A stretch of DNA of 64,000 nucleotides from Trichobilharzia szidati (Eukaryota > Platyhelminthes > Trematoda > Strigeidida > Schistosomatidae): the NCBI GenBank assembly GCA_944472155.2, contig OX235279.1, positions 60,485,564 through 60,549,563 of the forward strand. Direction: 5' to 3'. Every line of letters starts with the position of its first letter. The stretch's first letter is position 1. The position numbers were made by a program, and so were the translations under genes. The notes under the pieces are model-generated. The model saw nothing but the letters and a program-made list of their open reading frames with translations. It had not been told where the DNA came from and searched no databases. Positions 34,813 to 46,559 of the stretch are shown here, piece by piece.

Positions 34813-35331
34813 TCATTTGGGGTGTGACCATTGTGACAGGACTGCAGTGATAGATGTTGACGGCTTCGTAGCCTCTACGGCTCTATCAGCTGCCTTGGCT
34901 AGTTTGGTTATTGACGACTTATAAAAGGGGGCAAGTATACCTTGTGTCGTCTGTGGAAGTCGCTGAAGCCACAACTGTTTCAAAAAGGCTTCATCAGTCT
35001 TAAAGTCAGCCACCAACTGTTTCATTTGGCGGAGTAGTTGCGAGGGTATACGGTCCTCCAACTGCACCTCTCAAAACAGCTCCTGTACCTTCTGCTTATC
35101 CGTCAGAGCTACGCGCTTAATGAGAGCGGCTTTAAGGCGATAATACAAGTTTGGGACAGGGTCGTCCAGGACATCGGCAACGTCTTCCATTATGTTTTCT
35201 GGAAGGCTGACTATGACCAGGTTGGCATAAATTTGACAGAAATATATGCTTTAAAATTATATCTGTCGCTGGGTTCATTGATCTTAATGCTAAAGTTATT
35301 CTGGTTCGTTTGCTGTCTTTTAGCTATGTAA
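34813..35331 (-). pseudogene. Ty3 gag fragment
   Basis: Frames on minus read PNLYYRLKAALIKRVALT, a stop, then DRIPSQLLRQMKQLVADF, FLKQLWLQRLPQTTQGIL and SSITKLAKAADRAVEATKP. This is the typical C-terminal part of the Ty3 gag capsid domain (LKAALI-R, PSQLLR-M, LFLQRLP). The N-terminal part and any leader are absent, so the element is cut at about 35330. Confidence 0.75.
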
Positions 35332-35860
35332 CAATCAGTTTCCTGTTCTTACTTCTATTTGTCTCCTGATATAACACAACTTAACGGAAGTTAGTTCAAC
35401 TTTAACACTTTGTTAATATTTTTCATAGTGGTTATTAAAAGGATGTCTGCTGTACGATCAAGATTGATGCGATGACACTAATATGCATATACCATTCTCC
35501 AAACAAAATATACTTATTCGACCAGACCAGAGGACAGCTAATCAGCTAGATAAGAAGAACAACAAGCTGGTCGTCTGGAACACAAAATACATTTTGGGAT
35601 GGGTATTGTTGAGCTGAAATGAGTGCTTAGCTAACCAGGTGTCACACACGATAAGCCTAATGTATTAAGATACCAAGAAAAATTGGAGCTAATACTTGAG
35701 TGTACTCGAGAAGCAGAGGACAAAGCTGAAAAACTGATTTATAGTTTTACAAAATTACTTGTAACTACAGTCTTATTTACGACAGCCATTGATCGGTTAC
35801 ATTCAAAGTAAAAACTATTATGATATAATTCTGATGTCTTAGAAAATATTAAAGACGTAT

Positions 35861-36214
35861 AGAGGCTGACGCTGTTGACGTACACGGATAGTACGATTTA
35901 TACTAATGTAAGATCTAATACCCACAACTTCTATGGTATTCATTCCGCGTAGACCAAAGACACGGGAAAAGACCAGAATTGATCGTCCAAATTACGAAGC
36001 ATATTTTGGGGCCAAAATGGAGTACGAGAATGATTGCTTAACTACCTAGGGATCATGCACGAACGAGCGAAAGTAACACAACGGCATACCGAATGGCGTA
36101 GATGCTTGACTGTAAGCCTCGTGCTAAACTAGCCGACTGAAACAGTGAGGGTCAGCATCCAATGTTAAGTAATGAATTCTGTGGCTAATAAATCTGGGGA
36201 ATTATCTACCGCTC
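35861..36214 (-). repeat. R350 repeat, copy B
   Basis: Collinear with copy A over 354 bp: 'agaggctgac' at the left, 'cccacaacttctat', 'gatcgtccaaattacga', and 'ggggaattatctaccgctc' at the right. No flanking duplication is convincing. Confidence 0.7.
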
Positions 36215-36469
36215 CAGTTAACTTTCTGTCTTATTAACTTCCAGCAGGTTGAAATGGAATTTTTCAGCTGGTGAATAAGCTGAACATGTTTATTCAGATA
36301 TTGCAATATGAAATCTTCTGGTTATGAATGAAAAAAAAACAGCTGATCATTTCATTACATAAGACATTTGCCGCATCAAAAATGCTATTATTCATTTTCA
36401 GACACAGCTTATAAAGTAGCATACTTCAATTTAGTTAAAGCAAGCGACCGTAATTTCTTATACGATGCT

Positions 36470-36745
36470 CACCTCAACAGATATGGCGTTGAAAATGGAG
36501 GTGGATTTGGCAAATGCTGAGGAGACGGTTGAATGAGATCGCTCACCGGAAAGACCCTCTAGCGAAAGCCGAATGTGGAACGGCAAACGACTTGGGAGTT
36601 CGAGGATGACATGCAAGCGATGACACGTTATGATTAAGTAAACATGGAGCTAGATCAAGAGGATAGTGGAGAGCTGATTGAAATGGATATATGCTGCTGA
36701 AGCTCTATGTCCCACTAGGAAGCTAAGGGAACAATACTAATTTAT
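36470..36745 (+). mobile_element. RTE family A 3' fragment
   Basis: This matches the C-terminal 250 bp of the element at 52085-52345, including 'tggagctagatcaagaggatag' equivalents, 'gaagctctatgtcccactaggaa' and the end 'gggaacaatacta'. It is a 5'-truncated dead copy, as is usual for RTE elements. Confidence 0.75.
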
Positions 36746-36936
36746 GATTCAAAGCTAGTGATACTCATCTGTAACTTCGAACAACATATGTATGTCCATC
36801 CGATAAATCTCTATGGAGAAGTTTATGGCATTGAGAAATTTGAGTAGTCCATGCCAAAACGGTAACGGACAATCACGCATCCCTAGAGCTGTGTTGAGAC
36901 CGGTTCAGAAAGCAGCACAAATGAAAATGGTATTTT

Positions 36937-37782
36937 AGAGGCTGACGGTATTGACGTTCACGGATAGTACGAAGTATACTAACGCAAGATCTAATACCCA
37001 CAACTTCTATATTGATATAAGTATAAAAGTTGGGCACTGTGGTAGAGCATAACTCCATTATGGATAAGATTTTATTTTGATAAATCACACAGTATTGTAC
37101 AGTAATACTTACTGATGACGTTTCGAGCACAAACTATTTCTCATGATCATATCAAGTTACTCACACAACTTTTTTCCTTCATTTATATACATGTATGGAA
37201 TCGATTAGATATTGGAATAAAATTCAATATGAGATAATGTACATTCAGAATTAATAATACGAGTGTTATTGATCAATTACAATTAGATGGAAAAAAAGAC
37301 GAGAGTTTCTATAGTCATAATAAGTTACTTGTTAGAATGTTTTGATGTGTTTGAATTGAAGTAGAATTTTATGATTATTTATTATCCTCCCCTGATTTGA
37401 CTGGTGGCAATGATACGAGCGTTATTGATCAATTAAAATTAGATGGGAAATAAAACGAGTGTTTTTATAGTCATTATATATATATATATATTATATATAT
37501 ATATATTTGTTCGTTCAGCATAGACCAAAGGCAAAGCAAAACACGATAGTTGATCGTCCAAATTACGAGATATATTTCGGGACCAAATCGGAGTGCGATA
37601 GGATTGCTTAGCTGGCTAGAGATCGTGCACGAACGTGACACGACGGCGTACCAAATGGCGTGGATGCTTGACCGGAAGCCTTCAGCTAAACAAGTTGACT
37701 TCAGAAGTGAGGGTCGGCGTCCAATTTTTAGTGATGAGTGCTGTGGTCAATAATTTTGGGGAATTATTTGCCGTTCTAGTAT
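36937..37782 (-). repeat. R350 repeat, copy C, split by a PLE end
   Basis: The left part is 36937-37012 (through 'cccacaacttctat'). The right part resumes at about 37508 ('ttcgttcagcatagacc') and runs to about 37778 ('gaattatttgccgttcta'). Between them lies the PLE 3' fragment at 37013-37507. In the uninterrupted copies these two parts are continuous, so the PLE end inserted into R350. A 4-bp 'gtat' occurs just outside both ends. Confidence 0.75.
37013..37507 (-). mobile_element. PLE 3'-terminal fragment nested in R350
   Basis: On minus it runs from a TA-rich 5' side (37474-37507) to the terminal 'cccaacttttatactt'. It matches 55963-56430 nearly base for base in the opposite orientation. It contains the conserved box 'gctcgaaacgtcatcagta' near the 3' end. 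Two related units of about 60 bp (around 37240-37320 and 37415-37472) both contain 'ttattgatcaatta'. Confidence 0.75.
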
Positions 37783-39555
37783 CAATGAAAACTGAATAAG
37801 TTTGATACTGGTATTATGACTCCTTTATTTTCCTTTGGTTCTGTCTTACCTTTAGCTACCCTATATGTGACCGCCGCCCCGATAAACTTTCAAATTACTA
37901 AAGCAAAGTTGGGTGAAGTGAAACATTGTTCAGTTAGTCGAAGCTTACTGCGAAGTCTGCCAAGTACAATTTCGTCTGGTCCTTACGTCCGAAAGATACT
38001 GAATTTCTGAAAATTATTTTTTGCTACGTTAGTCACGTATGACTCAGTTTCCATCTAAAGGCATGTTTTTATGAAGCTGTTGCGGTCATGCGGTGCAGTA
38101 GTGCTGAAGTAGGATACGGTTGTAACACTCAGATATTTTGAAGTCATCAAGATGTGCTAAGATGTGGCACTTCAAAACTTTATAAATTCTGAACATACAA
38201 GGTTGAATCGATTTTGGGGATTTGGGCTGGGAATGATGGCGTAAGTTATACATTTATAGTTCTGGATGGCACAAACTTATACTATACTCTGACTCCGCCG
38301 CTGGAATAAAATAGTGTCCTACCGAAAGTTAAACAATTATTGAGTTTTCTCTCATATCCTTCATTGGTGGATGTACATTTCACCAATTCTACAAGCTAGT
38401 TCGTACGTCTACAAAGTACGTGGTCATAAGTCATAAATAAAGACTGACAATTTAAACTATTTTTCTTGTAATGACTTGAAATCTCAATGCTCAAAAAGTG
38501 AATATGAAAGCCGTCCATTTCTTCTAGCAACTACACCATGTTATGGTAACGTATATTAATCTATAACATATACATATTGAATTGATGACAAAGTATCTAC
38601 GCACTATTATCAGTTGGATTCTGTAAGAAGAATGAGTAACAATTTTAACCTAGATCATCAGCTTTTGACCTTCATAGAATAATTTTCATCTTCTAAGCAA
38701 TAGCACTACTTGCAAAACCTAATAAAATTAGATTTTCATATATGCAGAACGAAATGTCAAATATAATCTTTGCATCGAGGTCGTAAGTGGATTACGTTAT
38801 GATGTTTCCAATATGTTCAGTTGATTGAAACGAATTTGTTGGATCTGATAGACACAAACCAGTAAGTAACCATATGAATAGATTTCTTTTCCATCAATCT
38901 TTTCAACTGTAGTGGGCTTACTTTAGAAGATCATCACTGCGAAATAAGTTGTAACCAAATAAATTGCTTCGGTTTGTTTGACATTCCACAGGAAGCCTTT
39001 AGTGGATCATTTTCTTTCTAGATACCCCTCCAAATACTACATACTAACGGATAGACGTAGATAGTTAATAGCCATACAAGTGAGGAGAGTTTACTTGACT
39101 TCATCTTTTTAGAGAATCGACCACATAACGCTGTAAATTGCAGCAGGGAATTCTGGGAAAGTGATCGAAATGTTGTAGCCAATCAATTCCTTGCGACATG
39201 TACGTGTATCCCACCTCTACCCAGACATCCATGAAAATTCGAACGAGACTAGCTCATCATGCTCACAGTATCTTCTACATTATCTATAGTATGGCCAAAT
39301 TTTTTCTTCATATGGGATGAACCACTTGTCTTGATACCAATGTTCCACTTAAAACACAAAAGCTACACATATTAATCAGAGGATAGATTCCAATCACATA
39401 TGAGAAAAATCCAATATAGTTGAGAAAGAGTTTCTCACTTTTTCTGTCATCGGTAGCGAGTACCGAGTTTTTATGACCTAAACATCCACAGACACAAAAT
39501 GGATATATTTGGTGAAAACAGAAAGCTAAGGTATGATAATACGATATAGCTGTTT
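37783..39555. other. Intergenic, no gene recognised
   Basis: Only short open frames without domains occur (for example 37816-38010 plus). I see no repeat shared with the rest of the window. Confidence 0.35.
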
Positions 39556-39903
39556 AGGGGGCTGTAGGTATCGACGTTCGCGAGTTGTACGGATTATACT
39601 AACGCAAGATCTTATACCAACAACTTCTATAGTGTTCGTTCTTCGAGTACCATATGGTAAAGCAAAAGACCAGATTTTGTCGTCCAAAGTACGTAGTATA
39701 TTTCGGGACAAAATCGCGGGTAGAGGTGAATGCTTAGCTAGCTAGTAATCGTGCACGCACGTGACACGACGGAGCACCAAATGGCGGGGATGCTTGACCG
39801 GAAGCCTTCAGCTAAACAAGTCGACTTAAACAGTGATGGTCAGCATCCAATGTTGAGTGATGATTGCTGTGGTTAATAATTTTGGGGAATTATTTACCGC
39901 TAC
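39556..39903 (-). repeat. R350 repeat, copy D, with 8-bp flanking repeat
   Basis: This 348-bp copy is flanked on both sides by 'agctgttt' (39548-39555 and 39904-39911). It begins 'agggggctgtaggt' and ends 'ttaccgctac'. An 8-bp duplication would suit a hAT-type MITE. If only four of those bases (gctg) are the duplication, an LTR ending is also possible. No long terminal inverted repeat is visible. Confidence 0.75.
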
Positions 39904-39911
39904 AGCTGTTT

Positions 39912-41689
39912 GCCAACGCTATGCCAAAAGTCCTAAGAGTTGGGAATATTATCGTTAAGGACAATATCAGAATATATGAATGAAACGTCTACTTATTCCT
40001 TTATTGATTGCAGCCATAATATTATGACAGAGGTAGACTCAATCAGTCATGAGCTTTACTCTTGTAAAGCACTGGTAATGCTACCGATTAGCTAGACTTT
40101 ACTGGTCCTCACTGAACGCAATTGAACTATGCACCAAATAGTTCAGTACTCTACCTAACCTGTAAGTACTGACGACAAAACGCAAATTAAAGACTTGGTT
40201 ATTAGGGAGAATGTGCTCAGGTGAGTCATATATTCGAGTAAAATAAAAGGTACACATTATCCACGAAAAACGTCTGGAACTTATATAATAGATATGCCTT
40301 TATTGCAAACTAAAGGAAAGTGCGTATAAACAGCACCACTGAAAGGCGAAATATGGCATTGGAGCCAGTCCCTATAAGTACAAATTAAAACAAAGTATTT
40401 AACATTATAATGTCCACTGCACTCTAAACCAAGTATGGAACAAGAATTTTCCACTAAAAGTAGTAGCACAAAATTCAGCGCACTGGCTGTCATTTGTTTC
40501 AATGTCCTTGTTTTATTTTACCATCACAATTTTGTAGGAAACCAGACACATAATCCCATACTTTAGAAAGAGATCTACTGCCCACTTCTTTGATGAATTG
40601 TGGAAGAGTTGGCGACAAAAGATCTTCATCCACCTTGTTGAACAAACGCTTATTGGTTTCTCATTACACGTATTCTTGTCTTACCAGTTGTTAGTATTCG
40701 ACAAAAGAAAAATACTGGCTGTTCTTTCTTTTGATATTTTCGGGATCTCTGTTGAGGTAAGTCACCTTTCACTCTTTCTTATACTTTAGTCATCCTGGAC
40801 AAATGGCGTACCACAAGTCCCAACCATGATTTCACTGTTTCAAAGGATCTTTTACACAGTCGGAAAAGTTCTTGTACTCCGAGGCGCCTCATTTTCTCCA
40901 TACAGCTTAATGCTGTCATGTTGCTCTCAAAGTAATCTAACAGTTGCAATCATATGACATAATGCAATATGTTCTTTTTAAGGAGAAATATTTATTCTTA
41001 TGACTTTCTTTGTCTGATTTTCGCTTTCAAATCTATGAATTGTCCAGTACACTCAAAGCAGATTTCGTAAGCAAAATAGTACCTCAAATTATGGAAAATA
41101 CCCATCAAGACGTTAAAGGGATATCAATAAGTTCAGCAAGGGTATCTTCTCAGCTGTTTCATTCCCAAAAGTCATTGAGCTGCAATTTATACGCACATAT
41201 AAAGACCGTTATTATCTAATTCGACAGAGCAACGAAGGGGCGATTCAGGTTCCTCAAGTTGATATAAAATTTCGTTGGTGTGATAAGGAATAAATACTCA
41301 TCACAAAGATTCTAGAATCTAAAACATTATGGGATTACGAAGATAGTTGCAATCGGTCAACGGGTGGAAAACTGAAGCACGGCTGGGAACCACTTGAACT
41401 ACTTAATTAAAACTCTACAGCAAATCTCGTTATTGCTTCGTGTCCTGTTCTATCTCACCTGAGCAAATGGACAGTCAGAGAAGCGTAAGCTTTTTCCATC
41501 TTTTACTATTATGTCTCATGGCTTTAAAATAAGACATTCGTGTTGAGACTTCGTAAGTGAACTGTCTTATGATCTAAGTCAACAAGACCTCTCAGGCATA
41601 GCAGATCAACTGACGAGAAGTCTAAATTAGAAAAAAGAGTTTCTGCAACGAATTTAACTAAGAATTCGGCACTGAGCAACCTTTATGAA
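39912..41689. other. Intergenic, no gene recognised
   Basis: Short open frames only (for example 40598-40789 and 41010-41219 plus), none with a recognised domain or good splice context. Confidence 0.35.
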
Positions 41690-42480
41690 CACCACTGGCT
41701 GTCGTCAATTCAAACAACAACTTAATATATGTGTAAAACTTGGGCACTGTGGTAGTAAGTAATTCCATATTAGTTTGTTTATTAGATATATCACTCAGTG
41801 AAACAGTATTATTTACTGGATGACGTTTCGAACAAAATTTATTGTTCATAATCATATCAATTGTGATCACACGACTTTGACACTTGAGTTTTATAGTTTT
41901 CTTTGTTTTCTCCTATTTTTTATAGGGGTATTAGAATTTTCCAGATATCTGGAACAGGTGTTGAATCATTCCTATTACACGTGTTTGCAGTTGATTCGAT
42001 AAACAAAGCTTCTGTTATCAATCTCTCCCTATACCCTGTGACATTAGATTTTAAAACTGTCATCCTATGCCATCCTATTGTATGGTTGTGTGTAACTGCA
42101 TGTAGTGCTATAGCTGAACTATTCTCTAGATTTCTTATCTTATTAGGGTCAACCAATCTAGATTTTGCTAGGTTTTTATGTTCAGCTAGTCTGACTACCC
42201 CTGTTCTACTAGTTTGACCTATGTATTTGACCTGACAACCATTGCAGGATATGAGATAAACTAAATTGTTTTGTTTTAAAGGCTCTACAGGATCCTTTAA
42301 CCAACAAAGCTTGTTTCTAATTGAGTTTGTGGGTTTGAATGCCACTTTTATTCCTGCCTTGTTAAGAATTCTGCGTAAGGTTTCCGAGGTCCCTTCTTTG
42401 TAAGGAATTACTACTGATGATTTAGATTCCAATAACAAGGAATCCTCAGATGAAGACAGTCTATACAAGCTTTTCACAGA
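41690..42480 (-). mobile_element. Penelope-like element, 3' part with endonuclease
   Basis: The minus-strand frame 42477-41920 encodes the GIY-YIG endonuclease domain that marks Penelope-like elements. The PLE 3' terminal region follows, with the conserved box around 41815-41835 and the end near 41690. The 5' part with the reverse transcriptase is missing, as in typical 5'-truncated PLE copies. It lies just downstream of the last exon of the coiled-coil gene. Confidence 0.85.
41920..42477 (-). CDS. PLE GIY-YIG endonuclease domain (truncated ORF)
   Basis: The frame is open for 185 codons without damage. It reads TLRRILNKAGIKVAFKPTNS, then the nuclease core YLISCNGCQVKYIGQTSRT (the GIY and YIG strands), an Arg/His helix VVRLAEHKNLAK, SSAIALHAVTHNHTIGWH, and GYRERLITEALFIESTANTC with the catalytic Glu. 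The C-terminus DIWKILIPL is shared with other PLE copies here. The RT domain that should precede it is absent, so it is not a functional element by itself. Confidence 0.82.
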   Translation of the reverse strand: MKSLYRLSSSEDSLLLESKSSVVIPYKEGTSETLRRILNKAGIKVAFKPTNSIRNKLCWLKDPVEPLKQNNLVYLISCNGCQVKYIGQTSRTGVVRLAEHKNLAKSRLVDPNKIRNLENSSAIALHAVTHNHTIGWHRMTVLKSNVTGYRERLITEALFIESTANTCNRNDSTPVPDIWKILIPL

Positions 42481-42672
42481 GTGACTTGTGGACAGCCAAA
42501 CAGTTAGTTAACAATTAAGCACAAACCACTGTATAGAATATGAACAGTATCGGTTGTTTGAATAAGTAAATCCCAAATATTAATCTGATGGCAGTAGAAA
42601 AACTGATGATAAATCACAAAGTGAAATTTATAGTGTAAAACAGAAATTCAAAAAAAAAAAATAAAAGTGTTT

Positions 42673-42876
42673 TCATCTCATATTGTGTGATGGTATATTA
42701 TCAGTTTTACTTTTGAACTTGCGAAAAACTGGGAATGTAAGTGACCTGAAACGGTGATTAATAAATCTGGGAAGTAGATGGGAACATGATTTTCTTAGCA
42801 TATTATGCAAGCCTTTAGCACCAAGTGAAGGTACAATCTTTCCAACGGATACATCTGACACTCTTGTCACTTCTTC
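42673..42876 (-). CDS. Coiled-coil gene, exon 6 (last), unknown function
   Basis: After the acceptor ATTTTAG on minus (exon starts 42876) the frame reads EEVTRVSDVSVGKIVPSLGA, then KGLHNMLRKSCSHLLPRF, and stops with TGA at 42673-42675. The phase (0) fits exon 5. The tail is basic. I do not recognise the family. Whether this is truly the last exon depends on the absence of a further donor; CAG|GTCACT near 42747 is a weak alternative. Confidence 0.5.
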   Translation of the reverse strand, partial: EEVTRVSDVSVGKIVPSLGAKGLHNMLRKSCSHLLPRFINHRFRSLTFPVFRKFKSKTDNIPSHNMR

Positions 42877-43668
42877 CTAAAATGTTTAATTTAACAGAAA
42901 CAAAAAATCCATATTTTATACGGAGGCTCAAGAATATTTTTAGAGCAGTTGCGCCTTGGTTCTACGAAGTCTAAAAATCTTGAGCACAGCATAAAACTTT
43001 CGATATTCATGAAAAAGAACAAATTATTCTCCAGTTGTCGTTGTACATATCTTATCCGTACATGTAGTTGCATACCTAGGAAATTTACATGATAAAATGC
43101 TCAAATAGAACAAGTGTAGTAGTAGTCGCATCAGTAATACAGTTTATAGGCATTGCATTAATTATGCCCACATCGTTACAGGGTATCAAATGGCTTTATT
43201 AGAGCCAAAAGTAATATAACGACAAATTTGAAAAAGAAACCACAGAGAAGGCATTCTACAAACGCCCATTTCCAATGCTGTTGTATGCATTCTTTTGAAG
43301 CCATGCAAGTCTAAAAATTTAGGACACATACACAGCTGACCTTAGAAAACTGATAAAACGCCACATTATCTGGAATTCTTCTGATATTTTCTTAAAACAT
43401 ATTCCATATAGAAAGAATAAAGAAAGTCTAAAGGGACTACTAGAAACTTCTATTACTTTGGCGGACTTTTACACTGATTCCATTCGCCAAACAGTTGGAA
43501 TGGTTCACGAACCAAAATTTCTATTGAAGGCTGATTCATTTATCAAAGTTTCATACAGTTCATAGATGATGAAGGATATAGAAAGTATGATAAAACTTAA
43601 ATAAAGAAGTATAAGCATAAGATTGTATGTGCAAAAATATAATGATGTAGATTATGTGTAAATCTTAC
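42877..43668. other. Intron 5 of the coiled-coil gene
   Basis: AT-rich, with no repeat or other gene recognised. Confidence 0.4.
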
Positions 43669-43751
43669 CTCAGAGATTCCTCTAACCAGCATTTCTGATG
43701 AACCAGGGTCTGAAATTTGACGTCTAGTCAACCTAGTCACTGAATATTCAC
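43669..43751 (-). CDS. Coiled-coil gene, exon 5
   Basis: This 83-nt exon has a good acceptor (AATTATTTAG) and donor (CTGAG|GTAAGA) on minus. It reads EYSVTRLTRRQISDPGSSEM, then LVRGISE. The incoming phase (1) and outgoing phase (0) match exons 4 and 6. The Arg-rich, Ser-containing stretch looks like a regulatory tail. No family is recognised. Confidence 0.55.
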
Positions 43752-44394
43752 CTAAATAATTTTTAAGACAAGAAATAAATGCACGCACAAATAAGAAACT
43801 ACAGTGGCTACAAAAACAACTGCAAATTAGTTTCTGATATATAAAGCTCCACCTTCACACTGTGGAACAGTATGTGAAGTAGTGTGATGGAAGTGGTGAT
43901 GTGATACAGACAATGTGTTCCAACGGAATATTATTCTCACATTTTCCCACAGTTCAATAGTGTATTAGCAACAGAATAATATATATGTATTTGAACATTC
44001 TATTTCATATCGTTTAATGTAAGCCAAAATCACACGCTCAGTGATTGGTTAAAGAATATAGACTATAGACTATATATATACGATTTGATTAATTGAAAAT
44101 ATAAGTTTGCTTCCGTGTCTTGCCTTCTGCTGTTACAGTATGAGATTATATTGCTTAAACTCATACTACTGAGTTGTGTCAGCTATTCAATTTATTAACT
44201 ATCTTGACTGAAGTGACTAAGTAATCGTACATCTTAGACACAGGAATACAATAACACTGTTAGGTTACGCAGTGAGTGAAAATACAAAAACCAAAAATAT
44301 GAAATTTTTTTTGAAAAGAGAAGTGTAGTCAGAGAATTTTAATACCTACCGAACATAATCTTTAAATGTATCAAAAGTTTAAAATAAATAAGAT

Positions 44395-45960
44395 ATACTT
44401 TACGCTTTGAAGTGGAGAAATTGTGTGACAGATTGACCGTCGGTCGGTTTTCGACATAGAACTTTGTACATATGTGCAGCAGTTCAAGTCGCCACGCTCC
44501 ATGTAGCACACAAAGCAAGAGAAGAAAGTAGAAGAAATGCATAATATAGTCAGTAAACAGAGGTGTGAGAAAAAGGAATAGTAATAACGGAAATCATAAG
44601 TCACAAGGAGTGGATGCATCTGTGCCACTGAGAACGATTTTGAGCCATGTCACCAATTGTTTCCAACCATTGGTTTTTACCGTCCCGAGGACCCCAACCA
44701 GGAAGTCTACATCTTCGAACGTGGCTTAGACTAACTGTTGTGGATTTCATTGACTGGTGCCATGTTTTCGTTTGACCGCCGCTAGCTTTTTTCCAGCCTG
44801 ACCATATATCAGCTAACATTGCCCGTCGAGGAAGGCGATGACTAGGCATACTTAACACATGTCCTAACCATCTCAGTCTCGTCGACTGATTTCCCCTCCT
44901 TACCTAGCACTCGACGCCTAACCTCAATATTGCTCACCTTATTATGCCACTTCACACGGGAGATAGAACGCAGACACCTATGATCGAACACAGATAATCT
45001 TTTCATGTCTTCTGCTCTCAATGGCCAGGTCTCACAGCCATAAAGGAGGACGGAGCGGACTGTTGAGCAGTACACACCCCCTTTGGTCGATAGTCGGATA
45101 TCGCGTCTACGCCAGAGACGGCGTAAACTGGCATATGCGAACCTAGCCCTCTGTATTCGTGCTGAGATTTCGTCGGAGATCAACCCGTTGGGGCTGATGG
45201 TACTTCCCAAGTAAGTGAAGTGGTCAACGTGCTCTACCACTTCACTCCCTATTTCTAATCTGGGGGTCGGTGAAGTCCAATCCTGCAGCATCATCTTACA
45301 TTTTACAGGGGCGAATGGCATGCCAAACATACGAAGACTTTTGCTCAAGGTGTTCAGTAAACTCTGCATTTTGTTAGCGTCCTCACCTAGAAGGACTATA
45401 TCGTCTGCATAATTTAAGTCAACGGGATTATTCCCTGGTAGATAGTCCATACTTAAGTCGCTGAAGTGTGTTAGGGTTAAGTCCATTAGTACGTCTATGA
45501 TGAAGTTGAATAAGAATGGGAATGATGGGCATCCTTGACGGACGCCACTAGTCGTCACCACTTCAGATGACAACTCGTCCGTAAGCCCTCACCCGGATGC
45601 ATGAGAACGAGTAGAGTGCCTTAATCAGTGCAATGTATTTTCTCCGCATTCCCTTTACAGCCAAACATCGCCAGAGAACCTATCGGTCGACAGAATCGAA
45701 TGCCGCCTTTAGGTCAAGAAATATAGTGATTGTCGGACGCCGGTAGGAATGCCTATGTTCTAGAATCTGTCGAAGGGTGAAGATATGATCAATATACCCT
45801 CTTCCTGGCCTAAAACCTGCCTCGTTTTCTCGTGTTTGTGCCTCCTGAGCACCACTTAGTCTACGCAATATTATTGAGCCTAGGATTTTAGATACTATAT
45901 TAGCTTGGCGTCCGATTGACCGTAATGTTACTAGTCCCAACTTCAAAGTGAAATATTTGA
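44395..45960 (-). mobile_element. RTE-like retrotransposon (family B), RT and 3' UTR
   Basis: This is the best family B copy. On minus it has an RT fragment (45946-45680), then a frame break, a long open RT frame (45573-44842), another break, the C-terminal part (44858-44601) ending MAQNRSQWHRCIHSL, and a 3' UTR to about 44395. The endonuclease part is missing (5' truncation near 45960). It lies in intron 4 (between exons 5 and 4) of the coiled-coil gene, in the same orientation. Confidence 0.85.
44601..45946 (-). pseudogene. RTE family B reverse transcriptase, broken
   Basis: Motifs in order are ENEAGFRPGRGYIDHIFTLR, FLDLKAAFDSVDR (first catalytic Asp), GVRQGCPSFPFLFNFIIDVL, NYADDIVLLGEDANKM (YADD intact), a GSTISPNGLISDEI region, RRRDIRLSTKG, LLYGCETWPLRAEDMKRLSV and the C-terminal SHVRRCRLPGWGPRD. 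Breaks lie near 45575-45680 and 44850. The text resembles SR2-type elements of schistosomes, a family-level judgement from memory that needs alignment. Confidence 0.82.
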
Positions 45961-46559
45961 CAACCTTATTTCCTTTAAATGCACAAATAGTTGTTTTGAT
46001 TCAGAATCTCATAGTTTATTTTTAAAAGAAACAAAATTTGGGATATAATTGTGTCCAACTAGTTTTATTTATTTACTGCAATAAATGTTGTTCTTAAGCA
46101 ATTAGTTGAGTTTAAATAATAAAATTGAAGTTGATGAAGTATTGTAGCATTACTGATAGTCGTAAATTCCTTCAGCTTTAAAATGCACACAGGATACTGA
46201 TAAGAAACATAAATAAAACACATTTCTGTCATTTTGTTGGCACTTAGAGGGTATAAAAATGTTAAGCCTGAATCTCTTCATTTTCGAGTTGGTAAGCTGT
46301 AACTGACTCATTAATTTTGCATAAAAGTGCTTCAGTTCAATTCGCCATATTAAAATAGAGAAAGAAGAAGAAATGAAACTACATTGAACGAAGATATACG
46401 GGAGATAGAGAAATATTAATTTGGTGAAGAATAGTGAGGATATGTAGAATCTGGATGGTAACAAGAAGAGCATAAATGTGTACCTCTGTGAATGATTATC
46501 AGTCGCGCTAACAACAATCTATAGTTATTGATTAATAGCACGTCGAAAACACCGGTGAG

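Larger units (their letters stand above)
30290..35331 (-). mobile_element. Ty3-type LTR retrotransposon, 5' truncated, inactive
   Basis: On minus the order is gag (35331 to about 34800), protease (about 34611-34312), reverse transcriptase (34095 to about 33540), RNase H (about 33400-33000), integrase zinc finger and core (about 32800-32250) and C-terminal tail to about 31650. This is the Ty3 order, with integrase after RNase H. Several frameshifts and stops are present. A purine tract on minus at about 30299-30312 may be the polypurine tract. A 5' LTR is not found to the right of gag, so the copy is truncated. Boudicca- or Saci-like elements are the expected relatives in schistosomes, but the family cannot be named without alignment. 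Confidence 0.85.

Noticed and set aside
41010..41219. Short plus ORF as a gene
   Set aside because: No domain, no splice context and ordinary length for chance in AT-rich DNA.
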